This document shows positions 52,862-64,000 of a stretch of DNA of 64,000 nucleotides, in pieces. The DNA is taken from positions 186,001 through 250,000 of the forward strand of contig CAJNOI010000110.1 of NCBI GenBank assembly GCA_905250115.1, in the 5' to 3' direction. Position 1 is the stretch's first letter. The number at the start of each line of letters is the position of its first letter. Made by a program: the position numbers and the translations under genes. The notes under the pieces are model-generated. The model ran no database searches. It saw only the letters and a program-made list of their open reading frames with translations, and was not told the origin of the DNA. This DNA comes from Adineta steineri (Eukaryota; Rotifera; Eurotatoria; Adinetida; Adinetidae).

Positions 52862-54598
52862 ATGAAAAATTCTTTACGAACAATACATCGTTTTGTTACT
52901 CTTCTATTAATATTGATTATTATTTATGGACTTTATATAGTTATACATTTCTTTTTATTATACAAATCTCCATCAACTGAAATAGATTTGTTTGTATTTT
53001 AATTAATTAATTAATTTTCTTTGTTATTTATTATATAAATTATTAATAGGAAAGATATATTTAGTCCTTCAATAGAATTTGATTATGATTATTACTTTCA
53101 AATTGATTATACAATTATTCAGCATATATGCCAATCATTTGATTTATTTAATACAACAGAAATAATTAATACAATTCAATATATAGTATTAATATTCTAC
53201 TTGATTATATTTAATATTTTAAATTATATTTTACTTTTTTTTTCTTTAGATTAATCAAAAAATAAATGAAATTTTAAATCATCCTATTATAATTAATTTA
53301 CAAGTTTTAGAAATTAATACAATATTAGATAAATTCGAATCATTCAAACAAATGTATGTATTTAAACTATTTTTTAATAGATTAATCTTTAGGTAAAAAC
53401 TAAAAAATAAAACAATTGTTTTCTTCTATTTTATTATAATATAAATAAATTTATCAAAAATAGAATATTGAATAATACGATTTGCCATTTATGATTGATA
53501 CTGAAAGAATACATTAAAACAATTATTTTTACGATATTGGAGAGATTAAATAAATATTATTGATAATAAAATACTTTTTGAATACTTGTATTAGTACACG
53601 TTGATTTGAAATTTAGTATGTTCACTATGAAAATAGGCATTACGTGTTTTATTCAACTCTTCGAAACATATTCATTTAAATACCATAAAAAAAAACTAGT
53701 TTACTTATTTCCTATTAATGATAAAATACAACATTAGAAATATATTTTTCATGAAAGAAAATCTTAGTTGAACATAATCTATCATAATTAAAATTTAATT
53801 TTTAAAAAAACTAAATCAATTATGAAATATATATTTTATTTTTAAGTGTATCATTAAATAAATCGAAGAATTTCAAATGTGATTCTACAACAAAATTCTT
53901 AATTGATATTAAATTTCCATTATATTGTAATGATGAATGTCAATCAATCGTTCTTTATTATATGATAGTTGATATAAATCCAATAAATAAGATAACATTC
54001 AAAATTCCTATGTCAAATAATAATCTGATGAATTTATCTATTGAATATTATATTCGTAATGTTCTTTTATGTAAGTTTTAGTTTTTTTTCAAAACAAAAT
54101 TGTTTTTTTCTATGAATTCTAGATCGAACTGTTCATTACTATGAAGCAAATGTATACATTCAATCTATAATTGATAATCGTTTTATATCAATATCATATT
54201 TTAATTCAAATAGTTTATCTATATTAATATCGATGTCTATGAAAGATCGAACTTTATTTTCTATGAAGAAAGGTTTAGATTTAGTAGATACTTCATCAAT
54301 TTATATCTCGTTTAAATATTTCTTTTCATCGAATTTCTATTTACGTCATGAATTTAGTCGATTAAAATTATCAAAAAGTGATGAATCAATTTTATTTCGA
54401 CAAGATGCAACATTTAAATTAATATTTAATTATGAAAATGATAATGTTGCATTTCAAGCAATTAATCTTCCATATTATTCTTTTCTTGCTTTAGATTATG
54501 AAACTAATACAAGTTTAATCCTAATAAAATACGATCAAAAAATAAAATTTGATCAACTTGATAATCGATTTATTTTTAAAATTATTTTTGCGATGTAA
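52862..54598 (+). CDS. Type II single-pass membrane protein, unknown function (5 exons)
   Basis: Exons 52862-52989, 53050-53185, 53250-53353, 53847-54070 and 54123-54598 close in phase to 355 residues. A short basic N-terminus (MKNSLRTIHR) precedes one transmembrane helix (FVTLLLILIIIYGLYIVIHF, about 11-30). The large outer part is rich in Ile, Asn, Tyr and Asp with few Cys (CDSTTK, CNDECQ) and looks beta-rich near the end (DATFKLIFNYENDNVAFQAI). The first donor (GTTTGT) is weak but is the only one that keeps phase. The third intron is about 490 bp. No family recognised. Confidence 0.6.
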
Positions 54599-54669
54599 AT
54601 TTGTCGATTTAATTATTTTTTCAAACAAAGAACATATTTAATATTAGTCAAACTGAAATTTTATAATTA

Positions 54670-56550
54670 TAATTTATTATCTTTACTAGATAGATTAATG
54701 TTTTTGGACTTAGAAAAAAACCAACAATAATTTTATATTTCAATATACTTTACTAGAATTTATCAGTATGTTAAAATTTTTCTTGGAGATTCTCAGGCGG
54801 TTTCTGTTCTGTAGTGAATTTAGATGTATTGATTATATCGTATTAGAAGAAATCTAATGTAGAAACAAACTAGTATTACTCTTCCTGTGATCTGTATCTA
54901 TGTAAACAAATCACGAAGACAACAATGAAAATTGTACATTTACATCAAAATAGAAATATTTTTCCTTTTTTCTGTAGAATAAAAATTTTACAACAGAAAA
55001 ATAATTGAAACAAATTCATCAAGTAAGATAGCACAATTGCGCAATACACATGCTTATGATATCGAAAATATCATATACATAATTTTCATTAACAGATATT
55101 ATCATTTCTATTGTACAAAACATCGTCTGAATTGAATTGCACTAGTAACTATTGACTGATACAGTCCACTATATTACTTCATATTATATTTATTAATAAC
55201 AGAGATGATAAAACATAAGCTTGAAACACTGTTCTAACAGCATTAAAACAAATAAAAGAATTATCTTGGAGCTATTAAAAATCCAAAATAGTGCATATAC
55301 AATTTATTGATATACAATCAGCATTTTGTTCTAGTATTTATTGCTGTTGTATAATCAGAAATATACGATGAAAGAGAACTTGATAAAAGTATTGATAAAC
55401 GTATTGTTGTGATAATCATATTCATCCCACCAGACTGATTGATCATGTAGTTTGTGTAGTTGTTTGTGTTGATGTTGAAACTGTTGATGTTGAAACTGTT
55501 GATGTTGTAGCAGTTGACGTACTTGTTGATGTCGTAGTTGTTGTTGCTGATGTTGAAGTGGATGATGTCGTAGTTGTTGTTGCTGATGTTGAACTTGATG
55601 ATGTCGTAGTTGTTGTTACCGATGTGGTCGTTGATGTCGATGTAGTAGTAGTAGTCGTAGTGGTCGTAGTCGTAGTAGTAGTGGTCGTGGTGGTGGTAGT
55701 ACTAGTGGTCGTAGTTGTTGTAGTAGTGACGGTAGTACTGCTTGTTGTTGTTGATGTGGTAGATGCTGGTGCTATCAAAGATATATATGTATATATATTC
55801 ATTTCTATCCCAGTGATTTAACAAACTTTGAAGATATGTCAGTAGAACTGGAACAAGAACAGCTGTTAATATAGCAGCACCTACAGCAGTAGCTATTACA
55901 GTTGGTAATAAATAACGTTTAGCCCAAATTTTCAATTTCCTATAACTATAACAAAATACAAATTAAGAAATGAAAAAACAATGATTTATATAAATACTCT
56001 TTTCTTCTTGTTCGAGGTGTTCTATAATCTTCAATGTTAAGAATAATGGCAGAGGAGGGTGATACTTGTCTGCCATAAGGGGAAAAATTCGAATATCGGC
56101 TAACTATCATTTCAAAAGAAGTTAGTTGACTTTAGTTAATCGTGTAAACAAACGAACAATTGTGATTATTGATTCTATGTTAAAATGAGACGAAATAAAT
56201 CTGATAGAATGAAACAAAAGTGAAATATAAAATAAAAAATGTTTTGGTATAAATACAAACTCAAAATATTTTTTTTTATAGGTAGGCGTTGAAAGAACTG
56301 TTATTGTTGTAAATGTGTCATGACTATACCGGGCGTTATATTTTCTCTCATTTCACTTAAGAGGACAGCTTTTTCATGTTGTATTTCTTTTTTGTTGTTT
56401 TATTTTTACTCTTTATTTTCAATTAATTCTTTTCTCCTATTTTATTTTACTTTATAATGACTGATTAAAATTATTCTGATGCAATGATACAATCTGAAAA
56501 TTTCTAAATTACTTATATTCATTATTATACGAATAGACAATTATTAACAT
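54670..56550. repeat. Segmental duplication, unit A (about 1.9 kb)
   Basis: Matches unit B at 59660-61640 in the same orientation, offset about 5 kb. Shared blocks include TCGTATTAGAAGAAATCTAA, AACTATTGACTGATA, AGAATAATGGCAGAGGAGGG and ATTTCACTTAAGAGGACAGC. It includes the Thr-rich gene and both flanks. Divergence by small indels and substitutions indicates it is not recent. Confidence 0.85.
55443..56110 (-). CDS. Thr-rich (mucin-like) type II membrane protein, copy A
   Basis: Exons 55998-56110, 55827-55939 and 55443-55771 close in phase to 184 residues. The N-terminal cytoplasmic part MIVSRYSNFSPYGRQVSPSS ends in Arg/Lys (RTPRTRRKEKLKIWAKR). One transmembrane helix follows (TVIATAVGAAILTAVLVPVL), then about 110 residues of almost pure Thr/Ser repeats ending STQTTTQTT. 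Such tails are heavily O-glycosylated in mucins, so a surface coat or spacer role is likely. First and second exons are 113 bp, identical in length to copy B. The end is uncertain: after the stop, both copies keep a matching sequence (MIITTIR.SILL) in another phase, so a further exon may exist. Confidence 0.72.
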
Positions 56551-56729
56551 GAAGAAATAAAAGAGTAAATGACTGTTATAGAATACATAGAATTTTTTCA
56601 AAATTTAAAGACTTATTTTATTCAAACTTTCGATGAAAATTTTTTCCCATCATTAACAAGCACTTCACAATCAGGCAATATGAGAAAAATAACAATTTTT
56701 TATAACAATAAAAATGCTGAATATAAACA

Positions 56730-57100
56730 AAAATAAATAATATATAGTATAAACTATAGTAATAAAAACATATGAAATAAAGAATAACAATATATAATAT
56801 AGACTAAAATATAAAGTAAAATAATGTAAAGAATAAAAATGTGTAATAGAGACTATAGTAATGCAAAAATTGGAATCTATATATACAATTTAATACAAGA
56901 TAAAATCCAGTAAATAAGAAAGAATATAAGATTCAAACTATAGTAATAAAATAGTTTTTTATACCAGTAGTGGTAGAGATATAAAAATAAAGTAAAGAAT
57001 AAAGAAACAAAGTATAAACTATAGCAAATCAGAAAATGGAATATACATATATAATTCTATGCAAGAGCTAATAATGATAAACTATAACAACGATAAAGTA
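56730..57100. repeat. Degenerate AT-rich direct repeats
   Basis: The core ACTATAGTAATA (or ACTATAGCAAAT) recurs near 56752, 56860, 56936 and 57017, with AATAAAGAATA between. It sits between duplication unit A and the Penelope-like element. Confidence 0.55.
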
Positions 57101-57149
57101 TAACAGTTAAAATAAATAGTATAATACTGAATAATAAGTGATTGCTTAT

Positions 57150-59540
57150 TCATCTAAATATTCGGAGTTTATGTTTTACACCATTTAATGATTTTCCATA
57201 GCTATAGTATGTAAAAAGACTTTCTTTTACTATTCTTCTTTTTCAGTTAGTCTTGCACGATAAGTTTTCTACGTTATCGAAATCGAATGAATGGTTTGTT
57301 AGTAAAATATGTTATGTGAGATGCGGCGTCATCTTTAAGTTACGGATATCATGTTTATGTTCTTCCATTCTTTTATTTTTTGTTCAACTTGTTTCACCAT
57401 AATAACTTGATTCACAGTTTTTATATGGGATTCGATATATTAGTTTTTTCAGTTTTTTACTTTCATCAATTCCTTTTTGTATGGATAGAAAAGTATTTTT
57501 TAATGTGAAGGCTTTTTTCGACATAACATTAATTTCCATATGAGATAAGAATTTTTCACATATTATTTTTATTCTTTTTGACAAAATTAGTGACGCTTGT
57601 CCATGAAAGAATATTGTTAAGAATAATTTTTTCATAATAGCTGTTTGTAAATTATTATTATTATGATTTGTATTATCTAATGACTGCGCTTGTCGTCTAT
57701 TAAGTGTCTTTTTAGTTATAATTTCATCCTCTCTAATTCGTCTATGTATTAGATAATCAGGATATCCATTATTCTTTAATACTATTTTTAATTGTTGTAA
57801 TTCGATTTCTGAGTATTTTGAAGAGGAATAGATTAATAAGAGACGTATTGTGAGTGTTTTAATAAGACCTGATTTATATGCCCTTCATTGATTACGTTCA
57901 TAGAGTAGGTATAAATTACTATTTGTTGATTTTTTATATATGGTTGTTTTATATTTATTATCGTTTATATTTTTCATTATTGATATATCTAAAAATGGTA
58001 TTTGATTATCTTTTTCCGATTCCATTATAAACTTTGTATCAGTATACTATTTCTTTATTCTTGTAAGAAAATGAGTAATACTCTGTTCTGAGTTGAAAAT
58101 GCAAAACATATCATCAACATATCTTACCCATACACGCGGTTTATTTTTCAAAAAGTGTTTCAATTTTCTTTCTAAAATAGACGTAAAAATGTCCACAAGT
58201 ATGGGTCCAAGAGGAGAACCCATTGCTACACCGTCGTTTTGTATATAGTTTTCATTCATAAAACAGAAAGATATGTAACAGACTGAAAATTGAAGTAGTT
58301 TCTTAAGTTATGATTTATTGAATAGTGTATTTGAAATTGTTTTAGATTCTATTAGATATGATTTTTATTACTAAATCGAATCAGTGACGAATGAATGAAT
58401 TAGGTTTAATTGATCGACTTTCTTTCAATAGATCAGCTAGATAGTTGGAAAGTTCATAGTTATAACTTCCTATTGAGAAACTAATAGGCCTAAGAGGATA
58501 GCCTAAGTTACATATTTTAAGTTGTCCATACATACACGAAAATAGTGAAGAAGTAGAGCGTAGTCTATAGAATAGTTCTTTCTTTCTGGTTTTGTCTTTA
58601 TATAATTAGGTGAGATAATTATTCATTTCTTCTTCTTTCTGACTTAGTAGTAACTTAGAGGGTATGTTCAAATTGTCTTAATCAAAGAATTTCTTACATT
58701 TTCCCTAAATAATCTTTTTTATTCATTATGACCACTACATTACCTTTATCTGCACGACTTATTACAATTTGGTTAATATCTCTCAAAATTTTTATTGCCT
58801 GAAAGTCTTCCTCACTAATATTACGAATAAAATTATAGTTAGCATTACGTCAAAATCTATTTGAATAGTCATGCAAGTGTTAACATTTTGTTGAGAAAAC
58901 TGACGGATGACAATATGGTTCTGGTTCAATACATTAATTCCTATATCAGTTTTGAAATCAATAGTATTGGTAATCTTGTTTTTAATATAAAAACTTCAAT
59001 CTCTACATAAAAGTCTCTCTTCTTCTTCTGTAGGAGTATCGCTCAATATATTATGAATAAGCCTATTACGTGCGGATTCGCAGTTTTATTCTATTGAACT
59101 TTTGTTAAGTTTTTCTATTTTTTTTATGTGCTCTTTTTATTTTTTCTTGCTGTCGAATTGCTAATTCATACAAACATTTCTGTATTCTAATGAAATCTAT
59201 ATCACTCACCGAAGATTGAAAATATTTGACTAATTCATCTTTTAATTTTTTATGTTTGTGTGCATCTTTATTTCTATTATAATATTCTTCTTGTAACAAA
59301 TATCTGTTAAATGATAAATATTGTTATACTGTTTTCAAATGTTTTTTCTATATTTTAATACTTACAAAAGTAGTTGTCAAATTATATACAAGACAGAATC
59401 TTAAAAATTCAACATCACGTTTACATTTTTGTAATTTAATTGTTAACCTATCGAGTTGTCTGATTGATCGAAAAATAACATCGCCATACTTACGACGAGT
59501 AATAATCATAAATCCATTAGAAATAGCAGTAAAGATAAAT
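57150..59540 (-). mobile_element. Penelope-like retroelement with RT and GIY-YIG parts, broken
   Basis: Minus strand, read from about 59.5 kb downward. The parts are an N-terminal basic region (DRLTIKLQKCKRDVEFLRFC), a region with ADKGNVVVMNKKDY, an RT core (GVAMGSPLGPILVDIFTSIL, then RYVDDMF), and near the lower end the start of a GIY-YIG-type endonuclease (IPYKNCESSYYGETS). The order RT then GIY-YIG is specific to Penelope-like elements. The copy is old and inactive, with several breaks. It lies between the two duplication units. Confidence 0.78.
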
Positions 59541-59659
59541 AAAGAATATATGTAATACTAGTGAAACTAAAACTTTATACTTCAAATCCAGCATAAAAGA
59601 TTACAAAATATATTTTATCAAAAAATAAGTAATAACTGCTATCAATTGTTTTACTCTGC

Positions 59660-61640
59660 TCAATTTATTATTATCTTTGATAGATAGATCGATGTTTTCC
59701 TATTGTCTCTTAAAATTTATTTAGATTGAAATAAAACAAACAAATAACAATTCTATATTCGAACATACTTTACTAGAATTTAGCAGTATATTAAAAATGT
59801 CGTTAACAATTTTCACGTAATTGCTATTTCCTAGTGAATTTGGATGTATCGATTATATCGTATTAGAAGAAATCTAATGTAGAAACAAACTATTATTACT
59901 CTTCCTGTGATTTGTATCTATGTAAACAAATCACGAAGACAATAATGAAAATTGTATATTTACATCAAAATAGAAAACTTTTCTTTTTTTTTGTGGAATA
60001 AACAAACCAATGAATTATGAGAATAAGAAATTTACAACAGAAAAAAATAATTGAAACAAATTCATCAAGTAAAATATCACAAGTGCGCAATACACATGTT
60101 TATGGCATAAAAAATATCATATACATAATTTTCATTAACAGATAGTATCATTTCTATTGTACACAACATCGTTTGAATTGAGTTGCACTAGTAACTATTG
60201 ACTGATATAATCCACTATATTACTTCATAGCGAATTTGTTGTATCAAAGCAATAAAAAAACATAAGTTTGAAACACTGTTCTAACATCATTAAAACAAAT
60301 AAAAGAATTATGTTGGAGCTATTAAGAATCCAAAATAGTGCATATATAATTTATATAGTATTTATCGTTATATGATTTGAAGTTTGCGATGAAAGACAGC
60401 TCGGTAGAAGTATTGATGAACGTATTGTTGTGATAATCATATTTACCCCACAGCAGTGGTTGTCATTGTAACTGTTGATGTTGTAGCAATTGTTGTTGTA
60501 GCCGTTGATGTTGTAGCCGTTGATGTCGTAGCTGTTGATGTTGATGTTGTAGCTGTTGATGTTGTAGCTGTTGATGTTGAACTTGTTGATGTTGAACTTG
60601 TAGATGTGGTACTTGTTGTTGCTGATGTTGAAGTTGATGATGTGGTACTTGTTGTTGCTGATGTTGAACTTGATGATGTCGTTGTAGTTGTTACCGATGT
60701 GGTAGTTGATGTCGATGTAGTAGTAGTAGTCGTAGTAGTCGTAGTTGTAGTAGTAGTGCTCGTGGTGGTGGTAGTAGTGGTGGTCGAAGTTGTTGTAGTG
60801 GTGACGGTAGTACTGCTTGTTGTTGTTGATGTTGTAGTTGCTGGTGCTATCAAAGAAATATATATATGTATACATATTCATTTCTATCCTGGTGATTTAA
60901 CAAACTTTGAAGATATGTCAATAGAACTGGAACAAGAACAGCTGTTAATATAGCAGCACCTACAGCAGTAGCTATTACAGTTGGTAATAAATAACGTTTA
61001 GCCCAAATTTTCAATTTCCTATAACTATAACAAACTATAAATTAAGAAATGAAAAAAAGTGATTTATATAAATACTCTTTTCTTCTTGATCGAATTGTTC
61101 TACAATCTTCAATGTTAAGAATAATGGCAGAGGAGGGCGATACTTGTCTGCCATAAGGGGAGAAACTCGAATGTCGACTAACTATCATTTGCAAAGAAAT
61201 TAGTTGACTTCAGTTAATCTTATAATTAAACGAACAATGGTAGCGATTGATTCTACGTTAAAATGAGACGAAATAAATCTGATAGAATAAAACAAAAGTG
61301 AAATATAAAATAAAATGTTTTAGTATGAATACAAATTCAAAAGTTCAGATTATTTTTTTCTATGAGTGGGCATCGAAAGAACTGTTATTGTTGTAAATGT
61401 GTTATGACTGTACTACGGGCGGTATGTTTTCTTTCATTTCACTTAAGAGGACAGCTTTTCATGTTCTACTTTTTTGTTTCTCTCATGTTTACTTTTTATT
61501 GTCAATTAATTCTTTTCTCTTATTTTATTCTACAATGATGGATCAAAATTGTTGTGATGCAACGATAGAATTTGAAAATTCCGAAATAATATTTCGAAAT
61601 TACTTATATTCATTATTATATGAACAGATAATTATTACCA
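59660..61640. repeat. Segmental duplication, unit B (about 2.0 kb)
   Basis: Second copy of the 54670-56550 unit, same strand. It carries the longer Thr-rich gene. An open frame at 61397-61708 lies partly in it, but the matching part of unit A is not open, so that frame is not a gene. Confidence 0.85.
60443..61188 (-). CDS. Thr-rich (mucin-like) type II membrane protein, copy B
   Basis: Exons 61076-61188, 60906-61018 and 60443-60846 close in phase to 209 residues. The N-terminus MIVSRHSSFSPYGRQVSPSS and the transmembrane helix VIATAVGAAILTAVLVPVLL are nearly the same as in copy A. The Thr/Ser tail is about 25 residues longer, with STSATT-type hexamers repeated. The tail DNA is a run of GTAGTN and GTTGAT steps, so length change by slippage is expected. 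A GTAAAT donor-like site overlaps the stop region, again allowing a further exon. Expression and function are not known; a cell-surface role is inferred. Confidence 0.72.
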
Positions 61641-61645
61641 TATTT

Positions 61646-63184
61646 TTGTACAAAAGAAAAATTAAATCGTTTTTAAACTTTATTCAATCCAAGACAATAA
61701 TTTCATAGTTTTATGTTTCATATTGAGAGTTGTTCTTAATAAAAAAAATCGAATTCGAAAGAAATTTTATTCATTTTGTTTTCATTTTAAAAGGAAAAAA
61801 ATAAAAGCATGTCTGAATTTTGCTAAATACTTGAGATCAACATGTTTTGTTTGGCAAAAATATGGACGAGATAAATAACAAATGCTAGATGAGTCAGATA
61901 GATAAATCTGCTTTAGGATAAATGTACAACTAAACATTTTTTCTATTTATGATCAATCAGAATAAAACTCAAGAGAAAAAAATCCATTTGAATGCTTCGA
62001 GCTATTTTTAATCATACTCAATCGTCTGTTAAGTTTAAAATTGTTATTTTTAAAGTAGATGTTCTAATATTTTGATAATTAATTTAATTATTTCAGGATT
62101 AATGAAAGAAAAATAAATATCGAATCGTTTTCATATCAAATATTATTCAGATAATATCAGATTAAATTTTTTAAGCACTGTATTTTGAGAGTAAACAGGT
62201 ATTAAATAGTGAAAGTGAAATTTCTTTAAAATAATTCTGCACAACAAAGAATAGGTTATGGTAAAGTGCACTTATAGATATTTGTATGTCACGTTTTATT
62301 TAAACGAAATACAGAGAGATTTGTTAGATATATAAATTAATATAAAAAACAAGAATTTTATCGGTTATGCATAAAAAATTACTTTGAGTAGCTACAAATG
62401 AACGTATTTAAGTGGATAGAAGTTTTCTTATCAACTAGTTTGAAACTCTTTAGAATTTAACACCCATCTTTTTCCTAAAAATTGATTAAGAAACAGTTTT
62501 TTTTTATAAGTTGAATACTTTTAATGAATATCTAGCTTTATCAAAGCACAATCACGAATCGAACTCATTCAACTTGCAATATTTCAATCTAAATTTGAAG
62601 AGAATTTTTTATACTTTTCTATTGAAATAACATGTTTTATATAAATTCCTAAGTATATCAAATCTATTTTAAGATTTCGTTGGTAATGAAATTTGTAGTA
62701 ATATCATCAAAATAAAACAAAATTAAGAAAAAAGAAGTTTTTGTTGTTAGTAAAAAGATCTTCATAGTACAATATTTTATTAACTAATTGATTGGATGTA
62801 TTTTCTATTATAGATTATCTTTTAGAATAGATAATAATCTATAAATATAGAAATAATTTCTTTCTTTCCTTACAAATCTTACATTCGTTCATTTTTTTGT
62901 TTATCTTTAATTCGAAATAAAAAGAAAGTTGAGACTTACACTTCTATCTCTATTAATGATTCTTCATCGACATCCTCAGTATGAAATATTAGATTGAGCG
63001 ACTTGTATTATAACAGTGAAATCTAATTTCAATATGAATTTCAAAGAAATATGAGATGGAAAAAGTAATTTTATTTAATAAATAAAATATAATTTTAAAA
63101 TATATTTAAGGATTAATTTATCAGTGTTCTTTTTCGATAAAAAAAAGATATTGACAATCAATTCTTGAGACTTTAATCAATCTC
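61646..63184. other. AT-rich spacer
   Basis: No coding frame with a motif, RNA gene or repeat family member is recognised. Long A/T runs are frequent. Confidence 0.5.
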
Positions 63185-63895
63185 CTAACTTTTTCTAATA
63201 GCACAATTAATCGTTGAAACAGTACCAAAAAACAAACAAATACTATGTTCTAACCATTTAATATAAAAAGATGCATAATTTTCCACTGTACAACCAACAT
63301 TTTTTATATGATTTGTTGTTAATGTATAATTTGAATTTGATGATGGAAAAGAACTAGATGTAACTGTTGTTGAGAATACTGTTGTAATAGTTGTAATTAT
63401 GCTATGAAAAATTAAAATTAATCTTATTAATTTTGATTAGAATATTTACTTGTTGTAGTTGTTGTCGTAGTAGTAGTCGTCGTGGTGGTAATCGTAGTCG
63501 TAGTAGTAGTGGTCGTGGTGGTGGTAGTTGTTGTAGTAGTGGGTGTTGTTGTTGTAGTTGTCGTTGCTATCAAAGATATATAGATATATATTCATTTCTA
63601 TCCTATTGATCTAACAAATTTTGAAGATATGTCAATAGAACTGGAACAAGAACAGCTGTTAATATAATAGCAGATACAATAACACCTATTGAAGTAGGTA
63701 ATAAACAAATCTCCACCAAGCTTTACATTTCCTATAACTATAACAAAATAGAATTAAAAAAAAAGAAACAAAAAACTATTTATATAAATACGTTAGTTTT
63801 GATCGGCCTGTTCTTTGATCTTCTATATTAAAAGTATAAACAGGCGGTGATGATTGTCGACTATAACGTGACAAATTCATGTGTCTTGTATTCAT
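63185..63895 (-). pseudogene. Thr-rich type II membrane protein, diverged copy C
   Basis: The first exon 63792-63895 (MNTRHMNLSRYSRQSSPPVY) keeps the end phase of copies A and B. The transmembrane exon is recognisable by DNA similarity (SAIILTAVLVPVLLTYLQ) but its frame appears shifted relative to the splice phase, so the copy may be dead or use another junction. A short Thr run follows (63450-63567). A likely last exon downstream reads FSTTVTSSSFPSSNSNYTLT then GCTVENYASFYIKWLEHSIC and ends at 63185. That last exon suggests the family originally had a small C-terminal Cys-containing domain after the Thr stalk. Model uncertain. Confidence 0.5.
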
Positions 63896-64000
63896 TAGTT
63901 AAACAAAATCAATCGATTTTTATTTTTATTTTATCAGTTAAAGATAAGTTTATAGTTCGTGACAGAATAATATAAACATAAAAATTGAAATATGAAATGA

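Noticed and set aside
55443-55800. CRISPR-like or satellite array
   Set aside because: Period-3 and period-6 repetition reflects Thr/Ser codons; no spacer-repeat structure.
55558-55821. Val/Asp-rich plus-strand frames here and at 60456-60953
   Set aside because: They are antisense readings of the Thr-coding repeats; the minus-strand models have splice sites and a membrane helix conserved between copies.
54670-61640. Long terminal repeats of one retroelement (units A and B flanking the reverse transcriptase)
   Set aside because: The units carry a spliced host-type gene and are too diverged and irregular for paired LTRs; the RT is Penelope-type. Segmental duplication explains them better.
61397-61708. 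103-residue plus-strand frame
   Set aside because: The matching sequence in duplication unit A has stops in this frame, so coding is not conserved.

Overview
The window looks like nuclear DNA of a bdelloid rotifer (Adineta/Rotaria type). The reasons are very AT-rich spacers, many introns of about 50-60 bp with GT..AG ends, NHL-repeat and kinesin-light-chain-type TPR proteins, LDLa/EGF/7TM receptors, an ADP-ribosyltransferase with the N-terminal domain I associate with bdelloid TPR/ART proteins, intronless genes of bacterial or fungal look, a Penelope-like retroelement, and scattered G-rich patches resembling the TGTGGG telomere repeat reported for Adineta. The species call is an inference. 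Two runs of exactly 100 N (4633-4732, 22130-22229) are scaffold gaps.

Layout. 1-0.7 kb: end of a TPR protein. 1.1-2.8 kb: two palindromic (fold-back) elements. 3.2-8.0 kb: an intronless FAD monooxygenase of bacterial type, then a multicopper oxidase (laccase) with a long multi-exon N-terminal extension. 9.4-14.1 kb: one 1566-residue LDLa/EGF receptor with a GPCR-like 7TM end. 14-22 kb: gene-poor, but it hides a two-exon CS-alpha-beta defensin at 16.3-16.6 kb. 22-25 kb: two convergent NHL-repeat genes, one gap-truncated and frameshifted, one a spliced type II membrane protein. 26-46 kb: a run of genes with an innate-defence flavour: a DEDDh exonuclease-like protein, a giant ADP-ribosyltransferase fused to about nine ubiquitin-like domains, DDX60, an apolipoprotein-L-like protein and a PARP-type ADP-ribosyltransferase. 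46-54.6 kb: IDH3G (a core Krebs-cycle gene), several small membrane or secreted proteins and a DUF676-type lipase. 54.7-64 kb: a roughly 1.9 kb direct segmental duplication carrying Thr-rich type II membrane (mucin-like) genes, with a broken Penelope-like element between the copies and a third diverged gene copy at the right edge.

The two most notable signals are (i) the ART-polyubiquitin-like fusion at 29480-33934 and (ii) a dispersed family of short inverted-repeat elements whose arms look like telomeric TGTGGG repeats, found at a dozen or more places and often just 3' of genes. Two further copies share an unusual internal sequence, which supports common descent. Exon structures were assembled by hand from splice signals and reading phase. 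Where all phases close, I treat the model as reliable.
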